Positions 17,096 through 25,302 of a stretch of DNA of 64,000 nucleotides are shown piece by piece. Made by a program: the position numbers and the translations under genes. Each line of letters starts with the position of its first letter. Positions within the stretch are counted from its first letter, which is position 1. A model generated the notes under the pieces. The model was not told the DNA's origin and searched no databases. It was given only the letters and a program-made list of their open reading frames with translations. The stretch spans positions 1,341,819 through 1,405,818 of the forward strand of contig NZ_VCEI01000011.1 of assembly GCF_005860765.1 (NCBI RefSeq). The letters run 5' to 3'. The DNA is from Dyadobacter sediminis. GTDB taxonomy: Bacteria > Bacteroidota > Bacteroidia > Cytophagales > Spirosomataceae.

Positions 17096-18040
17096 ATGGG
17101 TTCATTCAATACAGTAAAAATATTCTCGGGAAGTCAATCCGAGTATTTGGCCAAAGACATAGCCAGGTATTATGGCAAGGAACTGGGTGGATATACGTTA
17201 AGGAAATTCAGCGACGGAGAGTTATCCCCTAGTTTTGAGGAATCAATCCGGGGCTGCGACGTTTTTCTGATCCAGTCCACATTTCCTCCGGCCGATAATT
17301 TACTTGAATTATTGCTGATGGTCGATGCGGCCCGTCGTGCTTCTGCGCATTATGTAACCGTTGTAATTCCTTATTTCGGCTATGCAAGGCAGGACAGAAA
17401 AGACAAGCCGCGGGTAGCGATTGCTGCTAAGGTTGTAGCAAATCTGCTGACGTCCGTAGGCGTTGATCGATTAATGACTGTTGATCTGCATGCCGGACAA
17501 ATCCAGGGCTTTTTTGATTTGCCCGTGGATCATCTGGAAGGAACTTCCATTTTTGTTCCTTATATCAAATCCCTGAACCTTAAAAACCTGCTGATTGCAT
17601 CTCCGGATATGGGCGGCGCTGCGAGGGCCAGAAATTTTGCAAAGTTCCTGAATGTGGACATGATCCTTTGTGACAAACACAGGAAAAGAGCCAACGAAAT
17701 AGCCAGCATGCAGGTAATCGGAGACGTGGAAGGCATGGACGTCGTGCTTGTCGATGACCTTATTGACACCGGCGGTACGCTCTGCAAAGCAGCCGAAATA
17801 ATTCTTGGAAAAGGCGCCAATTCGGTAAGAGCCATTAGTACTCACGCAATTATGTCCGGAAAAGCGCACGAAAATATTGCAAATTCTGTTCTGGAGGAGC
17901 TGATCATTACAGACACGATTCCGTTGAAGCAACAGAATGCAAAAATACGCGTATTGTCCGTTGCTGAGCTTTTTGCAAAAGCGATCGGTCGTATCCGTGA
18001 TCATGAATCTATTAGTTCATTGTTTATAAATCATCAGTAA
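17096..18040 (+). CDS. prs: Ribose-phosphate pyrophosphokinase
   Basis: 314 residues. It makes PRPP from ribose 5-phosphate and ATP for nucleotide, His, Trp and NAD synthesis. Visible motifs: the start VKIFSGSQSEYLAKDIA, the ribose 5-phosphate and metal strand VDLHAGQIQGFFD and the PRPP loop VLVDDLIDTGGTL. The flexible loop YFGYARQDRKDKPR is also present. It stands 35 bp before rplY, a pairing I know from other bacteria. Confidence 0.96.
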   Translation: MGSFNTVKIFSGSQSEYLAKDIARYYGKELGGYTLRKFSDGELSPSFEESIRGCDVFLIQSTFPPADNLLELLLMVDAARRASAHYVTVVIPYFGYARQDRKDKPRVAIAAKVVANLLTSVGVDRLMTVDLHAGQIQGFFDLPVDHLEGTSIFVPYIKSLNLKNLLIASPDMGGAARARNFAKFLNVDMILCDKHRKRANEIASMQVIGDVEGMDVVLVDDLIDTGGTLCKAAEIILGKGANSVRAISTHAIMSGKAHENIANSVLEELIITDTIPLKQQNAKIRVLSVAELFAKAIGRIRDHESISSLFINHQ

Positions 18041-18075
18041 ATTTATTTTTAACTATATTTTAATTTAATATTCTT

Positions 18076-18642
18076 ATGAAAAAGCATGAGATTGTAGGGT
18101 TTAAAAGAGCGAATCTCGGCAAGATGGAGGCCCAGGAATTACGTTCACAGGGTTATGTTCCATCTGTGCTGTACGGAGGTAACGAGCAGGTACATTTTTA
18201 TGCACCGGCCATGTTGTTCCGTGAATTGCTTTTCACACCGGATATTTTTAACGTGACGCTTAATATTGAAGGTACATTATATAATGCCATTCTTCAGGAA
18301 AAACAGTATCACCCGGTTAACGATTCTTTGATCCACGCGGATTTTCTGGAAATCGTTGACGGAAAAGAGATAAAAGTGGAGGTGCCGGTAAAACTGACAG
18401 GTACTTCAACCGGAGTAATGAAAGGTGGTAAAATGAACCAAAAATTGCGTAAATTGCGCGTACAAGGTCTGGCCGAGAACATTCCGGACTATGTTAATGT
18501 TGATGTAACAGAACTGGATTTAGGAAAATCTGTGAAAGTGGGAGCTATTAAGGCAGAAAATTTTGTTATATTAACAGCCGGAAGCAATCCGATCGCTTCG
18601 GTAGAAATCCCTCGTGCACTTCGCGGTACACTGGGCAAGTAA
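18076..18642 (+). CDS. rplY: 50S ribosomal protein L25 (general stress protein Ctc form)
   Basis: 188 residues: an N-terminal 5S-rRNA-binding L25 domain (about 1-90, with YVPSVLYGGNEQVHFYAP) plus the C-terminal TL5/Ctc beta domain (about 95-185, VPVKLTGTSTGVMKGG). This is the long form common in Bacteroidota. It binds 5S rRNA in the large ribosomal subunit. It lies in the prs unit and is followed by a strong terminator. Confidence 0.94.
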   Translation: MKKHEIVGFKRANLGKMEAQELRSQGYVPSVLYGGNEQVHFYAPAMLFRELLFTPDIFNVTLNIEGTLYNAILQEKQYHPVNDSLIHADFLEIVDGKEIKVEVPVKLTGTSTGVMKGGKMNQKLRKLRVQGLAENIPDYVNVDVTELDLGKSVKVGAIKAENFVILTAGSNPIASVEIPRALRGTLGK

Positions 18643-18677
18643 GTATTTTATTTTTCATGGCTAATAGATGCAAACGT

Positions 18678-18700
18678 GCCGACCTTTGGTCGGCATTTTT
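18678..18700 (+). terminator. Rho-independent terminator after rplY
   Basis: A perfect 7-bp stem GCCGACC/GGTCGGC with TTT loop is followed by ATTTTTG, 36 bp past the rplY stop. Confidence 0.9.
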
Positions 18701-18731
18701 GTTTGATAACTGTCAGCTTGTGATTTTTACT

Positions 18732-19679
18732 TTAAAATACAGGCGTAGCGACTTTCAGCCATTCTGCAATCTGTTGCACAAGAACTTCATTGATCCGTAC
18801 ATAGCTTTCATGTGTCCAGCCGCCGATATGTGGCGTGAGCACCACCTTATCCGAAGTACGCAGGTAATCAAACGCAGTTTGCTGCGCCGGAGACAACTTG
18901 CTGATTTTTTCGTTTTCAAGAACGTCCAGACAAGCGCCTTTTATTTTTCCTGACTGAAGTCCGTGTACAACCGCATCCAGGTTCACGATTTCTCCGCGTG
19001 AAAGATTCAGCAGATAAAACGGTTTTAAGAAATTTCCAATAAAATCCTCATTGATCAGATACCGGGTTTCTTCGGATAACGGAATGTGAAGGCTGAGTAT
19101 ATCGGCTTCTTTGGTCATTTGTTCAAGCGTACATTCCGCTGCAAATTCGTCTCCGTAATGATCCCGGTATTTGTCATAAGCCAGAACGCGGCAGCCAAAA
19201 CCGCTCAGCCTTTTTGCCGTTGCCGAGCCGTTGTTTCCATATCCGATTATCCCGACTGTTTTGTTCATCAGTTCCACACCGCGGTTTCCCTCCCGATCCC
19301 AGATTCCCTGACGCACTTCGCGGTCTGCTTTGGTGATGTTGTTAAACAGGCTCAGCAGCATTCCAAGCGCATGTTCCGCTACGGCATCACGGTTTCCTTC
19401 TCCTGCATGAAAAACCTGTATACCGCGTGCTCTGGCTACATTCAGGTCAATAAGGTCCAGGCCCGCTCCTGCCCTGGCAATGAACCGCAGCTTACCGGCG
19501 GGAGCCAGCATTTCTTTGTCCAGAAAAGTTTTACTCCGGATTACAATTCCTTCATAGTTTGAAATAGCCGCTTTTATGTCTTCCCGACGATATTCCGGAT
19601 GATATGTAAAATCCCAGCCTTGCTCCTGCAGCATGGTAAAAAGAGAAGAATGCATCGTGTCTGCTATCAGGATTTTCAT
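18732..19679 (-). CDS. D-2-hydroxyacid dehydrogenase (phosphoglycerate-dehydrogenase-like)
   Basis: 315 residues, NAD-dependent. The nucleotide loop is GIIGYGNNGSATAKRL (about 143-158). Catalytic Arg, Glu and His are seen in LNLSRGEIV, CLDVLENEK and TPHIGGWT. It lacks the C-terminal ACT domain of full-length SerA, so serine feedback is unlikely. Substrate could be 3-phosphoglycerate or another 2-hydroxyacid. It is convergent with the prs-rplY unit and divergent from pdxA; a TAnnTTTG element at 19722-19729 on its strand fits its start. Confidence 0.86.
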   Translation of the reverse strand: MKILIADTMHSSLFTMLQEQGWDFTYHPEYRREDIKAAISNYEGIVIRSKTFLDKEMLAPAGKLRFIARAGAGLDLIDLNVARARGIQVFHAGEGNRDAVAEHALGMLLSLFNNITKADREVRQGIWDREGNRGVELMNKTVGIIGYGNNGSATAKRLSGFGCRVLAYDKYRDHYGDEFAAECTLEQMTKEADILSLHIPLSEETRYLINEDFIGNFLKPFYLLNLSRGEIVNLDAVVHGLQSGKIKGACLDVLENEKISKLSPAQQTAFDYLRTSDKVVLTPHIGGWTHESYVRINEVLVQQIAEWLKVATPVF

Positions 19680-19721
19680 GGGAGCACAGGATTTTTTGTA
19701 ACTTGCCGGTCAAACGTTTGG

Positions 19722-19729
19722 CAAAAGTA
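19722..19729 (-). promoter_or_regulatory. Putative -7 element for the hydroxyacid dehydrogenase
   Basis: The minus strand reads TACTTTTG, matching TAnnTTTG, 43 bp upstream of the ATG at 19679. No -33 box at normal spacing. Confidence 0.4.
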
Positions 19730-19774
19730 ATACAGAATTACTCAGAAGCACAGTTACAACCGCATTTTACCTCC

Positions 19775-20878
19775 ATGAGCGATCAAAATACCGATAAACC
19801 AATTATAGGAATAACCCTTGGCGATTATAACGGCATCGGGCCCGAAGTAATCCTGAAAGCACTGGAAGGCAACCAGCTGGCAAGATTATGCACGCCTGTC
19901 ATATACGGTTCGCTGCGTGTGCTAAATCAGTACCGGAACCTGTTTGAAATGAAAGACTGGACTTTGCACGGGATCCAGCGGCCGGAACAGGCCAACCCGA
20001 AATTAACGAATGTCATCACCTGCTGGCCGGATCAGCAAACGGAAATCCAGCCGGGCAAGATCACGCCTGAAGCCGGACAAGGTTCCCTTGCAGCTCTTAA
20101 CCGGGCCGTTGAAGACCTTAAATCGGGCAGCATTCAGGCTTTGGTTACCGGTCCGATCAATAAAGACAATATACAAAGCGAGACATTCAAATTTCCAGGC
20201 CATACGGAATACCTTGCCGAAGCTTTTAACAAGAATGAAGCCCTGATGTTTATGGTCGCAGGAGAACTGAGAGTCGGTGTTCTGACAGGCCACATTCCGC
20301 TTGGAAAAGTAGCTTCACAAATTACACCTGAGAAACTGAGCGCCAAGATTGAACAAATCCTGCAATCCCTGAAAGGTGATTTTGGCATAAAAAAACCTAA
20401 ACTGGCCGTTCTCGGACTAAATCCGCATGCCGGAGAAAACGGTTTGCTCGGCAGTGAAGAAATTGAAATTATTCAACCGGTAATCAGGCAGTTCAAGGAA
20501 AAAGGGCATCTTGTCATCGGACCATTTCCAGCGGATGGCTTTTTTGCGGCCGGCACTTACAAGCAGTACGACGCCGTACTGGCCATGTATCACGACCAGG
20601 GCCTTGTTCCTTTCAAAACACTGGCCTTTAATGAAGGCGTTAATTTTACTGCCGGACTTTCCATTGTGCGTACATCGCCGGATCACGGAACAGCATATAA
20701 CATTGCCGGAAAAAACATTGCGGAGCCCGGCTCTTTGTTACAGGCCATTTACCTTGCATGCGACGTTTCGAGGTTCAGGATCGTTAACAGTGAACTAAAT
20801 AAAAATGCCCTGATCTCCAAACCACAGCCTTCGGAAAGCCAGCATCCTGCAAAAGCGGGCGGCAAGCAAAGGTTTTAA
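19775..20878 (+). CDS. pdxA: 4-hydroxythreonine-4-phosphate dehydrogenase
   Basis: 367 residues from the ATG at 19775, giving the family start PIIGITLGDYNGIGPEV; an open frame upstream to a TTG at 19703 adds an unrelated leader. PdxA oxidises 4-phosphohydroxy-threonine in vitamin B6 synthesis. Metal and substrate residues appear in FPGHTEYLAE, TGHIPLGKVA, GLNPHAGENG and YHDQGLVPFK. The last 20 or so residues (Pro/Gln/Lys-rich) go beyond the usual end. A yicC gene follows after 64 bp. Co-occurrence with the PNPOx-like/MocR pair at 60983-63162 is not close enough to imply one pathway. Confidence 0.93.
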   Translation: MSDQNTDKPIIGITLGDYNGIGPEVILKALEGNQLARLCTPVIYGSLRVLNQYRNLFEMKDWTLHGIQRPEQANPKLTNVITCWPDQQTEIQPGKITPEAGQGSLAALNRAVEDLKSGSIQALVTGPINKDNIQSETFKFPGHTEYLAEAFNKNEALMFMVAGELRVGVLTGHIPLGKVASQITPEKLSAKIEQILQSLKGDFGIKKPKLAVLGLNPHAGENGLLGSEEIEIIQPVIRQFKEKGHLVIGPFPADGFFAAGTYKQYDAVLAMYHDQGLVPFKTLAFNEGVNFTAGLSIVRTSPDHGTAYNIAGKNIAEPGSLLQAIYLACDVSRFRIVNSELNKNALISKPQPSESQHPAKAGGKQRF

Positions 20879-20942
20879 GCCGATTCATTTCTGCCGCTGG
20901 ATTTCAGTACCAAACAACTTCTTTTTTTAAAAGCGATTCATC

Positions 20943-21830
20943 ATGTTAAAATCAATGACCGGATACGGTGTATCCAACATCGAGTCCGACTCAATCAATG
21001 TAACGGTTGAAATAAAAACCCTTAATTCCAAATTTCTGGATATTTACTGCCGCATTCCCAGAAATTATTCGGACAAGGAAATCGAAATACGAAACCTGAT
21101 CACGCAATCGCTGGAAAGAGGAAAGGTTGAATTTACGCTTTCCGTGCAGCCAGTCGGCAAAACCGTAGCTTCGACGTCTGTCAACAAGCCGCTTGTCAAT
21201 GCTTACTTTGCGGATCTTTCAGCCACCGCAACGGATCTGGGATTTTTACCTGACATGACCGAGCTGTTACGCATTGCGCTGCAAATGCCAAATGCCTATA
21301 ATAACGAAGCTGCGGAAGATTCGGACAAGGAAAATGACTGGGCACAGATTAAAGTAGCCGTCATGGAAGCACTCCGGAAATGCAACGTTTTTCGTGAACA
21401 GGAAGGCAAAATGACTTCCGACAAGTTTGTTGAGTACATCAAAACGATCAGCGGTTTGCTGGACAGCGTTTCCGAACAGGATAAATTACGGATCCCTGCC
21501 GTTCGTGAACGCCTTGAAAAACAAGTAAGGGAACTGCTGGCTGACGACAATTTTGATACAAACCGTTTTGAACAGGAACTGATTTACTATGTTGAAAAAT
21601 TTGATATTTCAGAAGAAAAAATACGGCTTGCCAATCACCTCACCTACTTTACCGAAACATTGAAGGCAAGTGAAAGCAACGGCAAGAAACTCAATTTTAT
21701 CGCCCAGGAAATAGGCAGGGAAATCAATACGATCGGATCAAAGGCCAACGATGCAACCATTCAGCATTTTGTAGTGCAAATGAAAGACGAACTTGAAAAA
21801 ATAAAGGAACAAACCATGAATATCATTTGA
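20943..21830 (+). CDS. yicC: YicC-family endoribonuclease
   Basis: 295 residues with both family halves: the N-terminal MLKSMTGYGVSNIE and VEIKTLNSKFLDIYCR, and the C-terminal DUF1732 block LNFIAQEIGREINTIGSKAN. E. coli YicC is an RNase reported to act in small-RNA turnover. In many bacteria gmk follows; here it does not. ATG start, no terminator evident. Confidence 0.92.
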   Translation: MLKSMTGYGVSNIESDSINVTVEIKTLNSKFLDIYCRIPRNYSDKEIEIRNLITQSLERGKVEFTLSVQPVGKTVASTSVNKPLVNAYFADLSATATDLGFLPDMTELLRIALQMPNAYNNEAAEDSDKENDWAQIKVAVMEALRKCNVFREQEGKMTSDKFVEYIKTISGLLDSVSEQDKLRIPAVRERLEKQVRELLADDNFDTNRFEQELIYYVEKFDISEEKIRLANHLTYFTETLKASESNGKKLNFIAQEIGREINTIGSKANDATIQHFVVQMKDELEKIKEQTMNII

Positions 21831-21983
21831 CCTTCACACGAAAAAGTGGGTACTTATCATCCTTATTGTTATTTTAAAGGCGCGGTTTGAACCATTTTCC
21901 GGATTTAGCACAGCAACCAGACAGTACCTGATCCTTAATTCATGACATGCCGAAAACGCGAATAATGTTCCCGATTCATTTTC

Positions 21984-22001
21984 TATCTTTGACATGTCAA
22001 A
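21984..22001 (+). promoter_or_regulatory. Promoter and overlapping 14-bp palindrome before the TPR kinase
   Basis: TATCTTTG at 21984-21991 matches the -7 consensus. The perfect palindrome TTTGACATGTCAAA (21988-22001) starts inside it and covers the likely transcript start, so a dimeric repressor bound here would block transcription. The leader to the kinase ATG would be about 85 nt. Confidence 0.5.
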
Positions 22002-22082
22002 TAAAATACCGGATGTGTACCATGAAAATCCTTTACAATACGCGGCCTGCCTTTAAGCCTGCCCGATACGGTTTTCCTCTTT

Positions 22083-23888
22083 ATGGCTAATCTATACAGG
22101 CTGACTACTCTTTTTCTTTTGACCCTCTTACTTTCAGGAAGCCAATGCAGTTTCTTTCAGAAGGATGAGAATCATACGGCTAAAAAGTCAAACATTGTCG
22201 CTGCGCTTCCGCGTGAAAATTTTGCGGAGGATACCCTATTGATCCTGAAATACCACAAACTCTCCTCGACTTACCTTTTTCAGGATGCCGAAAGAGCCAT
22301 GTTTTATGCCAAATATGTATTGCGCCTTTCACAAAAGCATGAGTGGAGCAAAGGTAAAATACTGGCATACAACTTGTTGAGCACCTATTATTTACTGGAT
22401 GGAAGTTACGACGTGCTACGGGAGCTTTCCAATGAAACAATGATTCTGTCCAGACAGATCGGTATGCCGTTCTATACGGCACAGGCAATGCGTTTTCTGG
22501 CCGACAGTTATTCCGAGTACCGCCAATGGGATTCTGCAAGAGTCAATTACAGTCATGCCATCCGGATTTTTAAAACATTGGGTGCGGACAGCGCCAGAGC
22601 CATATGCCTTGAAAATATGGGCAACAGTTTTCGGGAAAAAAAGATGTACGATGAAGCTATACCGTACTATGATCATGCCTATGCATTATTTGATACGCTA
22701 CATTCGGACTGGGGAAAAGCTACGGTACTTCAAAGCAAGGGTTATTTGCATGTCCTTCAAAGTGAGCATGCACAGGCGGAGGAATATTTTGAAAAATCGC
22801 TGGTTTTGTTTCAGAAAATCAATAATCTGTACGGTGAACTGAACGTATTGAATGATCTTGCAAACACATATGCGCTCAGCGGCAAGTATGATGAAGCCAT
22901 TAAAACTTCGCTGAAAGCACTGGATTACTCCAATATCTACCACTCTTCACAGCAAACCAACTGGGCATTGTTATCGCTTTCAAAAGGGTATAAAGGGAAA
23001 CACATGTACTTGGAAGCACTGGACTATCTGGAAAAAGTCATTTTTAACCGGAGAATGCTTCATAATGAAACCGTTCAGCGGCAGTATACCATGTATCAGC
23101 TCAGCTATGACAATCAGCTGATGGATTCCAAGTATCAGGAAAAACTGGTTAGCGAACAGCGAACAGCGCTTCAGATTCTGATTGCATTTTCCATACTGAT
23201 TATCGGTTTTGCAGCTTTTTTATGGTTTAACAACAAAAAGCTGAGAAGAAAGAATGCGGAAATCAATGAAGCGCTGATCCGCGGGCAGGCTATTGAAAGA
23301 AAACGCGTGGCCGCAGAGCTGCATGACAATCTGGGCGGTACGCTGGCTTCACTGAACTGGTACTTGTATGGAATTGATAAAAAAGTTTTATCATCCGAAG
23401 AAGAAAAGATTTATGACAGTGTGCATCAGATGGTAAGATCTGCTTACAGGGAAGTAAGAAGTCTGTCGCACAACCTGATGCCGCAGGAACTGGAAGAACA
23501 CGGGCTTGTCATGGCCATGCACCGGCTAATCGACAAGCTGAACGAGAACAAGAATATTTCATTCATCCTGAACATTTCGGGGCTGGACCAGCGGCTGAAT
23601 AACAAAATCGAATTTGAACTGTACAGCATTGTTCTGGAATTAACGAATAACATCATCAAACATTCCGGAGCAACGGAAGCTACTGTAGTACTTAAGGAAA
23701 ATCTCAAGAGCATTCAGTTGGTAATCCGTGATAACGGCAATGGAATGATGGATCAGTCGAAACAGGGAATCGGACTCAGAAACATTAAAAACAGGCTTGA
23801 CAGCCTGCGCGGAAAACTGAATATCCACTCAGAAAAAGATATAGGTATTACCGTGGAAATAGAGATTCCCAAGCCTGCCATAAAATGA
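22083..23888 (+). CDS. TPR-containing sensor histidine kinase, putative lipoprotein (HisKA_3)
   Basis: 601 residues. A signal sequence ends in a lipobox-like LSGSQC (Cys22). TPR-type helices fill about 60-340 in the predicted periplasm, a membrane helix lies at about 363-385, and then come a HisKA_3 dimerisation domain (ERKRVAAELHDNLGGTLAS, phospho-acceptor His414) and an HATPase_c domain with N-box NNIIKHSG and GNGMMDQSKQGIGLRNIKNR. This is the NarX/DesK kinase class, whose partners are LuxR/NarL-type regulators. None is encoded next to it, so it is an orphan. The palindrome at 21988-22001 lies in its promoter. Confidence 0.9.
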   Translation: MANLYRLTTLFLLTLLLSGSQCSFFQKDENHTAKKSNIVAALPRENFAEDTLLILKYHKLSSTYLFQDAERAMFYAKYVLRLSQKHEWSKGKILAYNLLSTYYLLDGSYDVLRELSNETMILSRQIGMPFYTAQAMRFLADSYSEYRQWDSARVNYSHAIRIFKTLGADSARAICLENMGNSFREKKMYDEAIPYYDHAYALFDTLHSDWGKATVLQSKGYLHVLQSEHAQAEEYFEKSLVLFQKINNLYGELNVLNDLANTYALSGKYDEAIKTSLKALDYSNIYHSSQQTNWALLSLSKGYKGKHMYLEALDYLEKVIFNRRMLHNETVQRQYTMYQLSYDNQLMDSKYQEKLVSEQRTALQILIAFSILIIGFAAFLWFNNKKLRRKNAEINEALIRGQAIERKRVAAELHDNLGGTLASLNWYLYGIDKKVLSSEEEKIYDSVHQMVRSAYREVRSLSHNLMPQELEEHGLVMAMHRLIDKLNENKNISFILNISGLDQRLNNKIEFELYSIVLELTNNIIKHSGATEATVVLKENLKSIQLVIRDNGNGMMDQSKQGIGLRNIKNRLDSLRGKLNIHSEKDIGITVEIEIPKPAIK

Positions 23889-23955
23889 AATCCAGATCCG
23901 GATCAAACTGTACAGGAGCTTTTGATGTTACAGAGAGGAAAGTAAAATACAACTC

Positions 23956-25140
23956 ATGAATATTGCTGAAAAGAAACAGGATTATATAACTGCGTTCGAG
24001 CAAAGTCTTCAAAATGATACCTTCATCAAATTATCACTTGGCCATTACAAAGGCGCAGAAGAAAATCTTAAAAATATCTATATAAAAAAGACGCTGATCA
24101 AAAGGGAAGAAAAATGCAGCTTCACATTCCGGTACAAAACCAAGGACATAGTTAAAAATTTCAGTCTGCAGGAAACGGTGGCGTATGTACTGAACAAACT
24201 CGCAACCGACTTCCATGCAGCAACGCTGCAGACCACTGCTTCCGACCTGCAATTTGAACTGCTCAAGAATCAGAAAGTTTTGTTGAAAAAGACGGACACG
24301 GCTGTGAGGACACAGCCTTCACTTGAACACGACAAAGCTAAAAACCGCCTGCTTACTTCCAAAAACAAGCCGTATTTGCACCAGCTGAAAATAACGGACG
24401 AAAACGGGAATGTTTACAAAAATGCGCAGGACAAATACCGCCAGATCAATCATTACGTAGAAATCCTGAGCAGCCTGATCCGGGACATTCCGACCGAGGG
24501 AAAGCTGAAAGTGGCCGACATGGGCTCGGGAAAAGGTTATCTGACATTTGCATTGTACGATTATCTGATTAACGTCCTGAAAGTGGATGCCCATGTAACG
24601 GGCATTGAATTCCGGAAAGACCTTGTGGATTTGTGCAACCAGATCGCCGGAGAAAGCGGTTTTGAGCAGCTTCATTTTGAGGAAGGGACCATTGCAGATT
24701 TTAACAGCAGCGGAACAAACATGCTGATCGCGCTGCATGCCTGCGATACCGCAACGGACGATGCGATTTACAAGGGGATTACAGCAGGGTCCGACCTGAT
24801 TGTGGTTGCGCCGTGCTGCCACAAGCAGATACGCAGAGAAATCGAAAAGAACAAAGCAGAAAATGATATCGGCTTTTTAACACGATACGGTATTTTTCTG
24901 GAAAGGCAGGCAGAAATGGTTACGGACGGAATCCGGGCTTTGGTACTCGAATATTTTGGTTACAAGACCAAAGTTTTTGAGTTTATATCCGATGCACATA
25001 CGCCTAAAAATGTTCTGATCGTTGGAATCCGAAATCAGCGGGACGTGCCGAACCGGGACATGATCCTGAAAAAAATACACGAAGCCAAACAGTATTTCGG
25101 CATTGATTATCATCATCTGGAAAAAATAGCCGGAATCTGA
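23956..25140 (+). CDS. SAM-dependent methyltransferase (Methyltransf_32-like)
   Basis: 394 residues. A Rossmann methyltransferase domain lies in the middle: motif I VADMGSGKGYLTFALYDYL (about 192-210), acidic motif II end in VTGIEFRKDLVDLC and motif IV-like NMLIALHACDTATDDAI, then VVAPCCHKQI. This architecture matches the PF13679 family, some members of which modify RNA. The N-terminal 150 residues are unassigned, and the substrate is unknown. ATG start, 67 bp after the kinase; a shared transcript is possible. Confidence 0.82.
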   Translation: MNIAEKKQDYITAFEQSLQNDTFIKLSLGHYKGAEENLKNIYIKKTLIKREEKCSFTFRYKTKDIVKNFSLQETVAYVLNKLATDFHAATLQTTASDLQFELLKNQKVLLKKTDTAVRTQPSLEHDKAKNRLLTSKNKPYLHQLKITDENGNVYKNAQDKYRQINHYVEILSSLIRDIPTEGKLKVADMGSGKGYLTFALYDYLINVLKVDAHVTGIEFRKDLVDLCNQIAGESGFEQLHFEEGTIADFNSSGTNMLIALHACDTATDDAIYKGITAGSDLIVVAPCCHKQIRREIEKNKAENDIGFLTRYGIFLERQAEMVTDGIRALVLEYFGYKTKVFEFISDAHTPKNVLIVGIRNQRDVPNRDMILKKIHEAKQYFGIDYHHLEKIAGI

Positions 25141-25264
25141 AAAAGCCTTTCAGGAGCTGATTTTAAAACGGTTTAACTGATTTCAATTTCTGGATCATAA
25201 TTTGCAGGTTCAGGTTTACGATTTATAAAAACCCGTTATAATCTTTAAATGCCTGCCTCGTGCG

Positions 25265-25272
25265 TATATTTG
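25265..25272 (+). promoter_or_regulatory. Putative -7 promoter element of the RND transporter gene
   Basis: TATATTTG matches TAnnTTTG and sits 30 bp before the ATG. CTTTA at 25243-25247 is at about the right distance for a weak -33 element. Confidence 0.5.
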
Positions 25273-25302
25273 CAACTTTTTGTGGAAACCTGATTTATTT
25301 AT

